A DNA stretch of 64,000 bases from Planctomycetota bacterium. GTDB taxonomy: Bacteria > Planctomycetota > J058 > JAJDCP01. The translations under genes and the position numbers were made by a program. Positions 18,604 to 27,118 of this stretch are shown piece after piece. The notes beneath the pieces were generated by a model that was not told the DNA's origin, ran no database searches, and saw nothing but the letters and a program-made list of their open reading frames with translations. The stretch's first letter is position 1; each line of letters opens with the position of its first letter. The stretch spans positions 89,355 to 153,354 of the forward strand of contig JAJDCP010000185.1 of NCBI GenBank assembly GCA_029260765.1. Reading direction: 5' to 3'.

Positions 18604-19623
18604 TCAGGCGCCCAGAGCAGTCTCCAGCTCGGGAACCGAATCGAAGAACACATCCTGCTCGAGGATTCCCAGCACGCTTTGCAGGCGCGGGCTCGCACCG
18701 ACCAGGACCAGTCGCCCACCATGCTCCTGGAGGACATCGCCGCAGGTGACCAGCAGCCCCAGTCCACTGGAATTGAGGTATTGCAGGTGCCGCACTTCCA
18801 ACACGACCCGCAGCACGCCGCTCTCCAGCAGCTCGCAGAGCACGTCCTCGAGTCGACAGGCGGTGTCATTGTCGACGATTCCGTCGACCCAGACGACCGC
18901 CGTCTTGCGGTCGCGCCGGTCGACCAGGATCTCCAACTCAGCGTCTGAGGCGCTGCCTCCGCCCGCCATCGACAGGCGCGGTCCCGAGCTCGGGCTGCGT
19001 GGAGCGATGCAGGGAAGCAGCGCGGAGCTCTGCGCATCGCCATCCCAGACCTCGGCTTCAGCCAGCGGAGCGAGCGGTTCTTCGCCGGCGGGCTGGGCAG
19101 ATGCGGCGGCCCTGCAGGGAGGCTCCCAGACCACAGTTTCCGACGTGGGCTGGCCGGCCACGGTCGTGCAGATCTCCAGTGCCAGACTCCATTTGCCACG
19201 CTGCACGCGGCGGGCGAATTTCCGCAGGGTCCCGTCTTCGGCGTCGCGCAGTGCGTCTTCGAGGCCCTGGCCCGGATCGTTGCGCGGGGCGAGGTTGATC
19301 GTGCTGCGTTGCGCTTCCAGAGGTTCACGGCTCAGCGAGCCCGCGCGCTCGATCTCTCCAGAGACCGCATCGTACAGCGCCCACAGGGCAGCCTCGCGGG
19401 TCTCACCCAAGCGCCCGCAGCCGGTGGTGCGCCAGTCTTCGCCGGTGAAGGCGAAGAACACAGGTTGAGGCTCACGTAGCGCCCGGGGCGGCATGGGGAG
19501 GGGCGCGTGGAAGACCTGCTGGACGGAATACTCGAGAACCTCGCAGAGGTCGACTTCCTCGAGACGTACCAACAGAAACAACTTCTTGGCAGAGCGGTCG
19601 GGACGGAGGTCATGGATCTGCAT
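18604..19623 (-). CDS. STAS-domain protein with long unknown N-terminal region
   Basis: 339 aa, ATG 19623 with AAAGGAAAGG upstream. The C-terminal 110 residues form a STAS (anti-anti-sigma) domain: AVVWVDGIVDNDTACRLEDVL, then RVVLEVRHLQYLNSSGLGLLV. The NSSG serine pair matches the position phosphorylated in SpoIIAA-type regulators. The first 200 residues (FHAPLPMPPRALREPQPVFFAF...) are unrecognised and linked by an Ala/Pro/Glu-rich stretch. Inferred role: a phosphorylation-controlled switch binding an anti-sigma or kinase partner, but no partner gene is nearby. Neighbours are polysaccharide genes. A perfect inverted repeat lies upstream at 19688-19702. Confidence 0.75.
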   Translation of the reverse strand: MQIHDLRPDRSAKKLFLLVRLEEVDLCEVLEYSVQQVFHAPLPMPPRALREPQPVFFAFTGEDWRTTGCGRLGETREAALWALYDAVSGEIERAGSLSREPLEAQRSTINLAPRNDPGQGLEDALRDAEDGTLRKFARRVQRGKWSLALEICTTVAGQPTSETVVWEPPCRAAASAQPAGEEPLAPLAEAEVWDGDAQSSALLPCIAPRSPSSGPRLSMAGGGSASDAELEILVDRRDRKTAVVWVDGIVDNDTACRLEDVLCELLESGVLRVVLEVRHLQYLNSSGLGLLVTCGDVLQEHGGRLVLVGASPRLQSVLGILEQDVFFDSVPELETALGA

Positions 19624-19687
19624 GCCTGCGGGCCTTTCCTTTCGTTGGAATCACGATCAAGCACGCTCTGTTTTGTCGGCACGCGCT

Positions 19688-19702
19688 GCGCAAAACTTGC
19701 GC
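19688..19702. promoter_or_regulatory. Perfect inverted repeat upstream of the STAS gene
   Basis: GCGCAA and TTGCGC flank the three bases AAC, a 6-3-6 dyad 65 bases upstream of the STAS start. The arrangement suits a dimeric repressor, but no regulator is assigned. Confidence 0.35.
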
Positions 19703-20018
19703 TCTACACAAGATAGGTGGCAGTGAAGGCTAAGGGATGGGTGGGCAGATCGGGCGCGACGTTGTGGGCCGATGCACCCAGCGCTCGCTCAGTCAAGCGA
19801 CCCGACGGCCTGGGCCGAAAAGCGACCCTACAGATCAACGCAACCCATTGAAAAATAATGACTTGCCTTGCCATGCGCGAGGGACGGGCGGGTTCTCCGA
19901 GCGTCTTCCCAACTGCACTCTGCATGCCTTCCCCGGCCCTCTGCTGCTCAACGGAATCGAGTCCACCTGACGACCCCAACAACGCCTCTGAAGACGGGGC
20001 GAATCCTGCACGGCAGCC

Positions 20019-20048
20019 TTGACGAAACGCCATCTCTAGGCCTACCGT
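20019..20048 (+). promoter_or_regulatory. Candidate sigma-70-type promoter for the SGNH-carbamoyltransferase genes
   Basis: TTGACG at 20019-20024 and TACCGT at 20043-20048 are separated by 18 bases and lie about 90 bases upstream of the SGNH start. The -35 match is good and the -10 match is partial. Confidence 0.4.
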
Positions 20049-20077
20049 GGAGGGGCCCAGCGAGGGAAGAAATTGGA

Positions 20078-20097
20078 GGAACCCGGGACCGGGTTCC
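20078..20097 (+). promoter_or_regulatory. Hairpin in the probable leader of the SGNH gene
   Basis: GGAACCCG and CGGGTTCC pair perfectly around GGAC, 39 bases before the start codon. It could affect translation or mark an operator. There is no T run, so an intrinsic terminator is unlikely. Confidence 0.35.
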
Positions 20098-20136
20098 GGC
20101 CTTGAGGACCCAGCAAGCAGATTCACCGGAGTAGCC

Positions 20137-21117
20137 ATGGGACGAAAGCGAGTCCACTCCTATTGGAGAAGGCAGGTACACCGGCACCACCCGGTGATCG
20201 GTTGGTGGCATGTCCCGAACCTTACGGCGCGTCTGGGCTTGGGAGGCTCCTTTCATACCTTCCGCAGTAATGCCCAGGGATTGCGCGCAGACCGTGATTT
20301 TCCCATCGAGAAGCCCTCCGGAAAAGTACGCATAGGTTTTTTGGGCGATTCGTACACTGCAGGCGACGGTGTCTCCAACCACCAGCGCTTCAGCGCGCTC
20401 TTGAGCCAGGCACATCCCGGGGTGGCGAGCTTGAATTTTGGTTTGAACAGTAGCGGCACAGATCAGCAACTGCTCATATTCCAGGAAATCGCGCGGGCCT
20501 ACCAGATGGACGCTTGGGTCTGGGGATTGACAGTAGAAAACATCTACCGCAACGTCAGCTCTTGTCGGCCCTGCTATTCAAATATGGATACGTCGACCAT
20601 TCGCTACCGAGCAAAGCCTTGGTTCGAGCGTCGAGAGAGCGGTTTGTTTCTGCACCAACAACCTGTACCCAAAGCGACCAGAACCGAACTGGCTACGTGG
20701 AAACTGGCCGAGCCCGACGGAAATGACCCTTACGTCGATCCATACAGTCAAGAGTGGCTCGTCATGCGTGCGATCATTGAGGACTTTCTCCGTCAGGTCG
20801 AGGGGACCCCGGTTTTTCTGTTGCCTCTTCCCCTCGACAGTCACTACCTCGGACGGGCCGAAGCGACCTACCAAGCGCGATTCCGGGAGCTCGATGCGCC
20901 GCAATCGGGGGTCTCTTTTGTCGATGTGCTCCCAGCTCTAAAACAGGGACCAGTTCGGGAACGATCCCGGCTGCGCTTTCCCGCTGATCCGCACTACACC
21001 GCGTTGGCCCATGAGAAGGTGTTCCGAGTACTCGAGGCTGCGATCACCAACTACCGGCCGGAGTTGCTGGAAACCCGGCCAAGCCAGGCTCCCGAAAAAG
21101 TACGGACTAAAGCATGA
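20137..21117 (+). CDS. SGNH/GDSL-family hydrolase
   Basis: 326 aa from ATG 20137 (GGAG five bases upstream); the frame opens 30 codons earlier without support. Seen: block I GFLGDSYTAGDGV with the nucleophilic serine, an N in LNFGLNSSGTDQQLL for block III, and DPHYTALAHEKV near the C-terminus for the Asp-His pair. No signal peptide is evident; the N-terminus is basic (MGRKRVHSYWRRQ). The family removes or transfers acyl groups on glycans and lipids. Its stop overlaps the carbamoyltransferase start (ATGA), suggesting that both modify the same exported glycan or its precursor. Confidence 0.82.
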   Translation: MGRKRVHSYWRRQVHRHHPVIGWWHVPNLTARLGLGGSFHTFRSNAQGLRADRDFPIEKPSGKVRIGFLGDSYTAGDGVSNHQRFSALLSQAHPGVASLNFGLNSSGTDQQLLIFQEIARAYQMDAWVWGLTVENIYRNVSSCRPCYSNMDTSTIRYRAKPWFERRESGLFLHQQPVPKATRTELATWKLAEPDGNDPYVDPYSQEWLVMRAIIEDFLRQVEGTPVFLLPLPLDSHYLGRAEATYQARFRELDAPQSGVSFVDVLPALKQGPVRERSRLRFPADPHYTALAHEKVFRVLEAAITNYRPELLETRPSQAPEKVRTKA

Positions 21118-22940
21118 CTCGCTGGACCTTGGGACTGTCTGCCTTCTACCACGACTCTGCTGCGGCCATCGTTCGCGATGGAGTGGTTGTGGCGGCTGCC
21201 CAGGAGGAGCGATTCTCCCGACGCAAGGGCGATGCCTCCTTTCCGATCAGCGCCATTACGTACTGCCTCGAAGAGAGCCGTCTGGAGCCGGAGCAATTGA
21301 GCGAGGTCGTTTTCTACGACCGTTCAGACCTGACCTTTGATCGGCTTGTCCAGACGCACCTCAGCATCGCACCTTCGGGTGCCGATTTCTTCAGGACGAG
21401 CATGGAGCGTTGGACGGTCGACAAGCTACAATTGCCAGAGATCATCCGTGATTCTCTCGAGTACTCCGGGCCCATCTATTGCATCCCGCACCACCTGTCC
21501 CATGCCGCTGCCGCCTTCTATCCCTCCCCCTTTGAAAGAGCCGCCATTCTAACTGTCGATGGCGTGGGTGAATGGGCGACAGCCTCGTATGGGATCGGTG
21601 ATGCAAGGACGATCACACAGTTTCAAGAGCAGCAATTCCCCGACTCTCTGGGTCTGTTGTATTCGGCATTCACATTCTTCTGCGGATTCAAGGTCAACTT
21701 CGGCGAATACAAGCTCATGGGCCTTGCCCCGTATGGGACTCCGCGTTTCCTGAAGAAGATCCGTAGCGACTTGGTCGAACTGCAGGAAGACGGATCAATC
21801 CGCCTCAACATGCGCTACTTCGACTTTCTCCACGGCCAGTCCATGGTCAACGCCGAGTTTTCCCGACTGTTTGACGGCCCTCCGCGTGAGCCAGAATCAC
21901 GCATCACCAGGCGAGAGATGGACCTCGCGGCTTCGATTCAGGCATTCACAGAGGACGCCCTTTTGTGCATGGCGAGGTATGTCCATCAGCGGACTCAGCT
22001 TCCCAACCTCTGTCTTGCGGGCGGAGTCGCGCTCAACTGTGTGGCCAATGGGCGCCTGCACCGGGAGGGGCCTTTCCGGAAGATCTGGATCCAACCCGCA
22101 GCGGGGGACGCAGGATCGGCCTTGGGCGCGGCCCTTGCTGTGCAGCATGGGTTGCATCGCCTGCCTCGCGAGAACCTGACCAAGGCAGACACTATGCGGG
22201 GTGCTTATCTGGGCCCGGCGTTCAGCCAAGCTGAGGTCGAAGCGGTTCTGGCCGCCTCGGAGCTACCATTCGAGAAACTCGCCGACGGCCAAGAAGCCAG
22301 CACGGTGGCCGGCGCCCTGGCCGACGGACAGATTGTGGGGTTCTTTCAGGGGCGCATGGAATTCGGACCTCGCGCGCTGGGGGCACGCTCGATACTCGGC
22401 GATCCACGCAGTCAGGACATGCAATCGAAAATGAACCTGAAAATCAAATATCGAGAGTCCTTTCGGCCGTTTGCGCCCGCTGTGTTGGCAGAGGATCTTC
22501 AGGATTACTTCGATCTCGACACTCCCAGTCCGTATATGTTGATGGTCGCTCAGGTGCGAAAGGATCGCCAGATCCCAAGGGATGGCCAGCTCCCCCGTGA
22601 CGATGACCTGCTGAAGGCGGCCCGCCAAATCCGCAGCGACATCCCGGCCGTCACGCACTGGAACTATTCGGCGCGGATCCAGACAGTTCACAGCGAAACC
22701 AACCCCGCCTTTTACGACGTGCTGACTGCGTTCAAACAGCGGACTGGCTGCAGTGTGTTGGTGAACACCTCGTTCAATGTGAGGGGTGAACCGATCGTCT
22801 GTACCCCACAGGATGCTGTCCGATGCTTCCTACGTACCGAAATGGATGCCCTCTATGTGCAGGGCTTCTGGTTACTCAAAGCCCACATGCCCCCAGAACA
22901 GTTGGCTGAGGTTAGAAAACATGAGTTCCCGCTTGATTGA
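21114..22940 (+). CDS. NodU/CmcH-family carbamoyltransferase
   Basis: 608 aa, the usual family length. It transfers a carbamoyl group from carbamoyl phosphate to a hydroxyl, via carbamoyl-adenylate in known members. Seen: N-terminal GLSAFYHDSAAAIV (H13), EERFSRRKGDASFP, HHLSHAAAAFYPSPF and TVDGVGEWAT of the Kae1-like half; LCLAGGVALNCVANG; and the C-terminal YrdC-like half with QGRMEFGPRALGARSIL and NTSFNVRGEPIV. The substrate is inferred to be a sugar of the local polysaccharide. Coupled by ATGA to the SGNH gene; the next gene starts inside its last 20 bases. Confidence 0.93.
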   Translation: MTRWTLGLSAFYHDSAAAIVRDGVVVAAAQEERFSRRKGDASFPISAITYCLEESRLEPEQLSEVVFYDRSDLTFDRLVQTHLSIAPSGADFFRTSMERWTVDKLQLPEIIRDSLEYSGPIYCIPHHLSHAAAAFYPSPFERAAILTVDGVGEWATASYGIGDARTITQFQEQQFPDSLGLLYSAFTFFCGFKVNFGEYKLMGLAPYGTPRFLKKIRSDLVELQEDGSIRLNMRYFDFLHGQSMVNAEFSRLFDGPPREPESRITRREMDLAASIQAFTEDALLCMARYVHQRTQLPNLCLAGGVALNCVANGRLHREGPFRKIWIQPAAGDAGSALGAALAVQHGLHRLPRENLTKADTMRGAYLGPAFSQAEVEAVLAASELPFEKLADGQEASTVAGALADGQIVGFFQGRMEFGPRALGARSILGDPRSQDMQSKMNLKIKYRESFRPFAPAVLAEDLQDYFDLDTPSPYMLMVAQVRKDRQIPRDGQLPRDDDLLKAARQIRSDIPAVTHWNYSARIQTVHSETNPAFYDVLTAFKQRTGCSVLVNTSFNVRGEPIVCTPQDAVRCFLRTEMDALYVQGFWLLKAHMPPEQLAEVRKHEFPLD

Positions 22941-23328
22941 GTGGTTCGAGGGATTGCACTTCCGCTCTCAGCGTTTTGCCGGGCGCTGGAGATCCCAACT
23001 TTCCCGAAGACATGGGAAGAAGATCCGGGGGTTGCTCTTGTCCGGTCTGTATTACAGCGTTGTGGCGCCCAAAGCCGTCTCTCGACGGCTCCGATCAGGT
23101 CAAGATCTGCTGGGACGGCTGAGAGGACGCTGGACCGACAACCAGCTGTCCACCGACGACCGCTCCATCTACCGGGAGATGGGAGACTGTGGGAGCGCAG
23201 TGTTCAAGAGCAGTCTGAACCCCTGGGAATACGGCCTGTATCGAGCTCTGCGCAGATTGGGGTCCGAGCTTCCCGACGCAGAAGAGCAGCATGCGGTGCC
23301 TTCGGGGCATGTCTACAACATGTTCTAA
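22921..23328 (+). CDS. Small basic protein of unknown function
   Basis: 135 aa from ATG 22921, overlapping the end of the carbamoyltransferase gene by 20 bases, with GAGG about 11 bases upstream. Arg/Lys-rich N-terminal half (RSQRFAGRWRSQLSRRHGKK) with one moderately hydrophobic stretch (GLLLSGLYYSVVAPKAV), so it may bind the membrane; the C-terminus ends HVYNMF. I recognise no family. Other carbamoyltransferase genes are also followed by small conserved proteins, so a partner role is possible but unproven. The overlap argues that it is a real gene. Confidence 0.55.
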   Translation: MSSRLIEWFEGLHFRSQRFAGRWRSQLSRRHGKKIRGLLLSGLYYSVVAPKAVSRRLRSGQDLLGRLRGRWTDNQLSTDDRSIYREMGDCGSAVFKSSLNPWEYGLYRALRRLGSELPDAEEQHAVPSGHVYNMF

Positions 23329-23479
23329 GGCCTAATGCCGCGAGTCTTTGCGACCTTCCTTCAGGATCTACGGTGCTCGTGGCCCGGAGCGGGCTTCACG
23401 CCGCGGCGTGACCGGACAACCGCCTCCCTGCGCAGAGGGAGAGCCCTTCACTCCAATCAAAGGAGCGCAAACAGTAGAC

Positions 23480-24724
23480 ATGAAGATCGTCCAGATCTCC
23501 TCAGACGACCTCGCAGGGATGCGCTTCAACGGCTTCCTACTCGGGAGGACTCTGCAGAGTCTCGGGCATGATGTCCACATGTTCGTACGGCAGTCGGAAT
23601 CCGGCGAACCCTGGGTTTCAGAGCTGGGGAACCGGGTTGTTCGCGTCGTCGATCGCCTGGGGGTGCGCTGGCTGGAGCGACTGGCCGGCGTGCAGAGTCT
23701 GCTGCCTTTATCTGCCTGGCAGCTGCCGCGATCGTCGAAGCTCCGGAACGCAGATATCGCTCACTTGCACCTCATCTACAACGCTCCGTTCTTCAGCCTC
23801 TTCCTGCTTCCCCTCTTGGCTCGACAGTGTGCGGCTGTCTGGACGATCCACGATCAATGGCCGTTGACAGGCCACTGCACCTATTCCCTCGCATGTGATC
23901 GCTGGCTCACAGGCTGCGGTCAGTGTCCCGACCTCGCACGCCCCTTGACGATGTTGTGGGACAACACAGCGCAGCTCTTTCAATTGAAAAAGAGGCTTAT
24001 GCGCCAGACGGACATACAGCTGGTGGTCGCGTCCGACTGGATGCGGCAACGGGTAGAGCGCAGCCCGATCCTCGGACACCTGCACTGCAAACAGATTCCC
24101 TTCGGAATCGACCTCGAGACCTTTCGACCTCGCGACCGCGAGACGTGCCGCCGCGCCTTCGGAGTTGCGAGCGGCAACCACGTGCTGGCCTTTCGGCGTC
24201 CCCGCCCCGGCAACCCCTACAAAGGAGCAGAGTGCCTGCTGCATGCCCTGCGTTGTTGGACGCCGATCCGGCGCACCAGCCTGCTTGTCTACGACGGCGA
24301 GATCCGCGACGAATCCTTGCATGAGAAGTACGACATTGTCCACCTAGGTTGGGTTCGGGACTCGGAGGTCCTCGCTCAGGCATTGAATGCTGCGGATGTA
24401 TTCCTGATGCCCAGCCTGGCAGAGAGCTTCGGCCTGATGGCCATCGAAGCCATGGCTTGCGGAACGCCGGTCATCGTCTCTGACAACACGTCCCTGCCGG
24501 AGATTGTGAAGGCACCCGAAGGCGGTGTGACGGTTCCCAACGGTGACGGCCAGGCGCTCGCGACGGCCCTGACGAACTTGCTCAGCGACCAGGGAAGGCG
24601 AGACGAGCTGGCGCGGGCGGGGCGCCGCATTGCAGAGCAGGAGTACGCCTTTGACACCTACGTAGAACGGCATCTCGAGCTGTATCGGGAAATCCTGGCG
24701 CGCAGAAGGGGCTCGGGCAGGTGA
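23480..24724 (+). CDS. GT4-family glycosyltransferase
   Basis: 414 aa from ATG 23480. AGGAG lies 14 bases upstream, rather far; the open frame reaches back to 23348 without recognisable sequence. Seen: MKIVQISSDDLAGMRFNGFLL at the N-terminus, AVWTIHDQWPLTGHCTYS with a cysteine cluster (CTYSLACDRWLTGCGQCP) typical of one GT4 branch that includes WcaC-like enzymes, and AESFGLMAIEAMACGTPVIVS with both EX7E glutamates. Follows the small basic gene after 151 bases and precedes a GT2 gene. Confidence 0.9.
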   Translation: MKIVQISSDDLAGMRFNGFLLGRTLQSLGHDVHMFVRQSESGEPWVSELGNRVVRVVDRLGVRWLERLAGVQSLLPLSAWQLPRSSKLRNADIAHLHLIYNAPFFSLFLLPLLARQCAAVWTIHDQWPLTGHCTYSLACDRWLTGCGQCPDLARPLTMLWDNTAQLFQLKKRLMRQTDIQLVVASDWMRQRVERSPILGHLHCKQIPFGIDLETFRPRDRETCRRAFGVASGNHVLAFRRPRPGNPYKGAECLLHALRCWTPIRRTSLLVYDGEIRDESLHEKYDIVHLGWVRDSEVLAQALNAADVFLMPSLAESFGLMAIEAMACGTPVIVSDNTSLPEIVKAPEGGVTVPNGDGQALATALTNLLSDQGRRDELARAGRRIAEQEYAFDTYVERHLELYREILARRRGSGR

Positions 24725-24963
24725 ACGCAAAGAGCGTGCCGAACACATTCCTGCTTGCGACGTGTGCTCTTCGACCTGCGGCTACCGGTTGTCAAGAGAC
24801 CCAACGGATCCAGAAACTCACCTGATCTGCTGTGGAGCGCTCTGGAAGGCCGGGAAGGCGACCACAAAAGCCGCCTGGACAGCTCAACCCCGGCATGCTA
24901 GCGTACAGGTACAGTCGCCTCCAAAGCCGCGGCCCAGCCGGCCCGAATGCCCCACGAGCACCC

Positions 24964-25950
24964 ATGGCGGACCTCCCACTCGTTTCGATCGTGATGCCTG
25001 TCTACAACGGCGCAAATTACATGCGGTCCGCCGTCGATAGTGCCTTGGCACAGACCTATCCGCGCACAGAGGTCGTGCTGGTCAACGACGGCTCGAGGGA
25101 CGACGGCGAGACCGACCGGATTGCCCGTTCCTATGGCGACAGGATCCGCTACTTCCAGAAAGACAACGGTGGCGTGGCCACGGCGCTCAATCTGGGGATT
25201 GAGAAGATGCGCGGCGCGTACTTCTCCTGGCTCAGCCATGACGACATCTATCTGCCCCACAAGCTCGAGAGGCAGGTGCGCTACCACCGGCGATTGCCTC
25301 CCGATGCAATCAGCTACTCGGACTTCGACGTCATCGACCAGGAGTCACGGCACCGCAGGACTGTGCGGATCCAACCGAAGACCCCCGAGCGCTTCCGGAT
25401 TGAGCTGATGCTCCAGCAGTTCCTGCATGGCTGCTCGCTGCTGATCCCCCGCCGCCACTTCGATAGCTTCGGCGGCTTCAATCCTGATCTGCGCACGACC
25501 CAGGACTTCGACCTCTGGTTCAGGATGGCCAAGCATGTGCCCTTCGTGCACCTGGCCGAGGTGTTGATCCAGCACAGATCCCACGCGCAACAGGGCTCGC
25601 ACACGATCCCTGCGACCAGTGAGCTCAACCTGCTATACATCCGCGTCCTTAACGATCTTGGGGAGGCAGAGCTGCAATTGGAGGGGTCGGCGTCGGCGAC
25701 GCACTATCACCTGGCCGTCGCGATGGCGGTGAATGGCTTCCATGCAGCCGCTGCCTTTGCGCTGCTCAAGTTCGCCGACCACGCGCGCGAAGAAGGTTGG
25801 AGCCCGCGACGCATTCTGCTGGCGCAGACACGCTTCCGCCTTCTGCACAACCCTGGCGGCGCCTATCTGCAACGGATCCTCCGCGATGTCGTCGAGCGCG
25901 GGCCGCAGCTTGCCTACAGCTGGGCCCAGCGGGCACTGCGGCGCTCCTAG
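24964..25950 (+). CDS. GT2-family glycosyltransferase
   Basis: 328 aa from ATG 24964; longer readings from 24832 or 24895 add sequence with no domain. GT-A fold, inverting. Seen: PLVSIVMPVYNGANYM, VVLVNDGSRDDG, GVATALNLGI, and SHDDIYLPHKL, whose DD is the metal-binding pair; then TTQDFDLWFRMA with the catalytic-base region ED-like as QD. C-terminal 90 residues are helical with no transmembrane segment. Likely adds one sugar to a lipid-linked intermediate in this locus. Confidence 0.9.
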   Translation: MADLPLVSIVMPVYNGANYMRSAVDSALAQTYPRTEVVLVNDGSRDDGETDRIARSYGDRIRYFQKDNGGVATALNLGIEKMRGAYFSWLSHDDIYLPHKLERQVRYHRRLPPDAISYSDFDVIDQESRHRRTVRIQPKTPERFRIELMLQQFLHGCSLLIPRRHFDSFGGFNPDLRTTQDFDLWFRMAKHVPFVHLAEVLIQHRSHAQQGSHTIPATSELNLLYIRVLNDLGEAELQLEGSASATHYHLAVAMAVNGFHAAAAFALLKFADHAREEGWSPRRILLAQTRFRLLHNPGGAYLQRILRDVVERGPQLAYSWAQRALRRS

Positions 25951-26011
25951 GAGCCTGGGCATTCTCCGGGCCAGCTCAAGCTCCCCGGCTGCGACCACAG
26001 GCTGGCGCGGC

Positions 26012-27118
26012 TCAGCGCAGGCTGTGTCTTATCACGGCCTTGAGGTTGTAGGACAGCAAGATCTTGACGACCGTGTCGCTGACGTTCCCTCGCAAGTACT
26101 CCGTTGGGGCTTCCCAGGTCTGGCGCAGCGCCAGCACGGTCTGGACGCAGCGCACGATGGCCTCCGGCTCGGCCCCACTCAAGATCGCGCTACCGCACTC
26201 GAGGGTCTCGGGGCGCTCGGTGACGTCGCGGATGGTGACGTTGGGGACCCCGAACAGCGCGCATTCTTCCTGTACCGTGCCGCTGTCGGACAGCACGCAC
26301 AGCGCTTCTTTTTCGAGCCGGACGAAGTCGAAGAAGCCGAAGGGATCGAGCAAACGGACCTCGGGGTTGTCCAGCTGCAGGCCATGGTGTAGCAGCCGAT
26401 CGCGGGTTCTGGGGTGGGTGCTGACGATGACCGGCACGCCGTGGCTCTGCTGCAGTGTGTCCAGGGCAGTGATCAACCGCAACAACCGCGGAGCGCGGTC
26501 GACGTTCTCGGCCCGGTGCAGCGTTACCAGCAGGAACTTTCCCGGTTCCAGCCCCAGGCTCTCGAGCACCTCGGCCCGGGCGATGTCGTCGGCGTGATGC
26601 TCGAGCACCTCGCGGATCGGATTGCCAGTGACGAAGATGCGGTCGCTGGGAAAGCCCTCGGCCAACAGGTTCTGCCGGGAACGCTCGGTGTAAGGCATCA
26701 GCACGTCGCTGCTGTGGTCGATCACGCGCCGGTTGACCTCTTCGGGGACGCGTTCGTCGAAGCAGCGGTTGCCTGCCTCCATATGGTAGACGGGCACGCC
26801 GAGGCGTTTGGCGATGATCGCGCCCAGGCCGCTGTTGGTGTCACCCAGGATCAAGAATCGGTCCGGCTTGTGTTCGCGAATCAGCTTCTCGGTACCCTGC
26901 AGGATCACACTGCACTGCTCGGACAGGCTGCCGCGTGCCCCGAGCCAGGTGTCGGGCTGGCGCACCTGCAGATCACGGAAGAAGATCTCGTTGAGCTGCG
27001 GATCATAGTTCTGGCCGGTGTGGACCAGGTGGTGCTCACACAGGGTGTCCAACTTGGAGATCACCTGGCTGAGACGGATGATCTCCGGCCTCGTGCCAAG
27101 CATGGTGAGGACCTTCAT
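26012..27118 (-). CDS. UDP-N-acetylglucosamine 2-epimerase family protein (WecB/CapG/WbvD-like)
   Basis: 368 aa. Non-hydrolysing UDP-GlcNAc 2-epimerase fold: MKVLTMLGTRPEIIRLSQVI, HTGQNYDPQLNEIFF, ILGDTNSGLG, HMEAGNRCFDERVPEE, VTLHRAENV, and SDSGTVQEECALFGVP. The motif DTNS, where WecB has DTTS, and the family variant FDERVPEE resemble the CapG/FnlC/WbvD branch, which epimerises UDP-L-sugars after a CapE-like and a reductase step. Its ATG overlaps the stop of the RmlD-like gene (ATGA). With the CapE-like gene at 32384 this gives a possible route to UDP-L-QuiNAc or UDP-L-FucNAc. Confidence 0.88.
   Translation of the reverse strand: MKVLTMLGTRPEIIRLSQVISKLDTLCEHHLVHTGQNYDPQLNEIFFRDLQVRQPDTWLGARGSLSEQCSVILQGTEKLIREHKPDRFLILGDTNSGLGAIIAKRLGVPVYHMEAGNRCFDERVPEEVNRRVIDHSSDVLMPYTERSRQNLLAEGFPSDRIFVTGNPIREVLEHHADDIARAEVLESLGLEPGKFLLVTLHRAENVDRAPRLLRLITALDTLQQSHGVPVIVSTHPRTRDRLLHHGLQLDNPEVRLLDPFGFFDFVRLEKEALCVLSDSGTVQEECALFGVPNVTIRDVTERPETLECGSAILSGAEPEAIVRCVQTVLALRQTWEAPTEYLRGNVSDTVVKILLSYNLKAVIRHSLR

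Larger units (their letters stand above)
19624..20136. other. Intergenic region between divergent STAS and SGNH genes
   Basis: 513 bases without a convincing gene. It holds the inverted repeat at 19688-19702, a candidate promoter at 20019-20048 and a hairpin at 20078-20097, each listed separately. Short open frames across it lack ribosome sites and recognisable domains. Confidence 0.6.
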
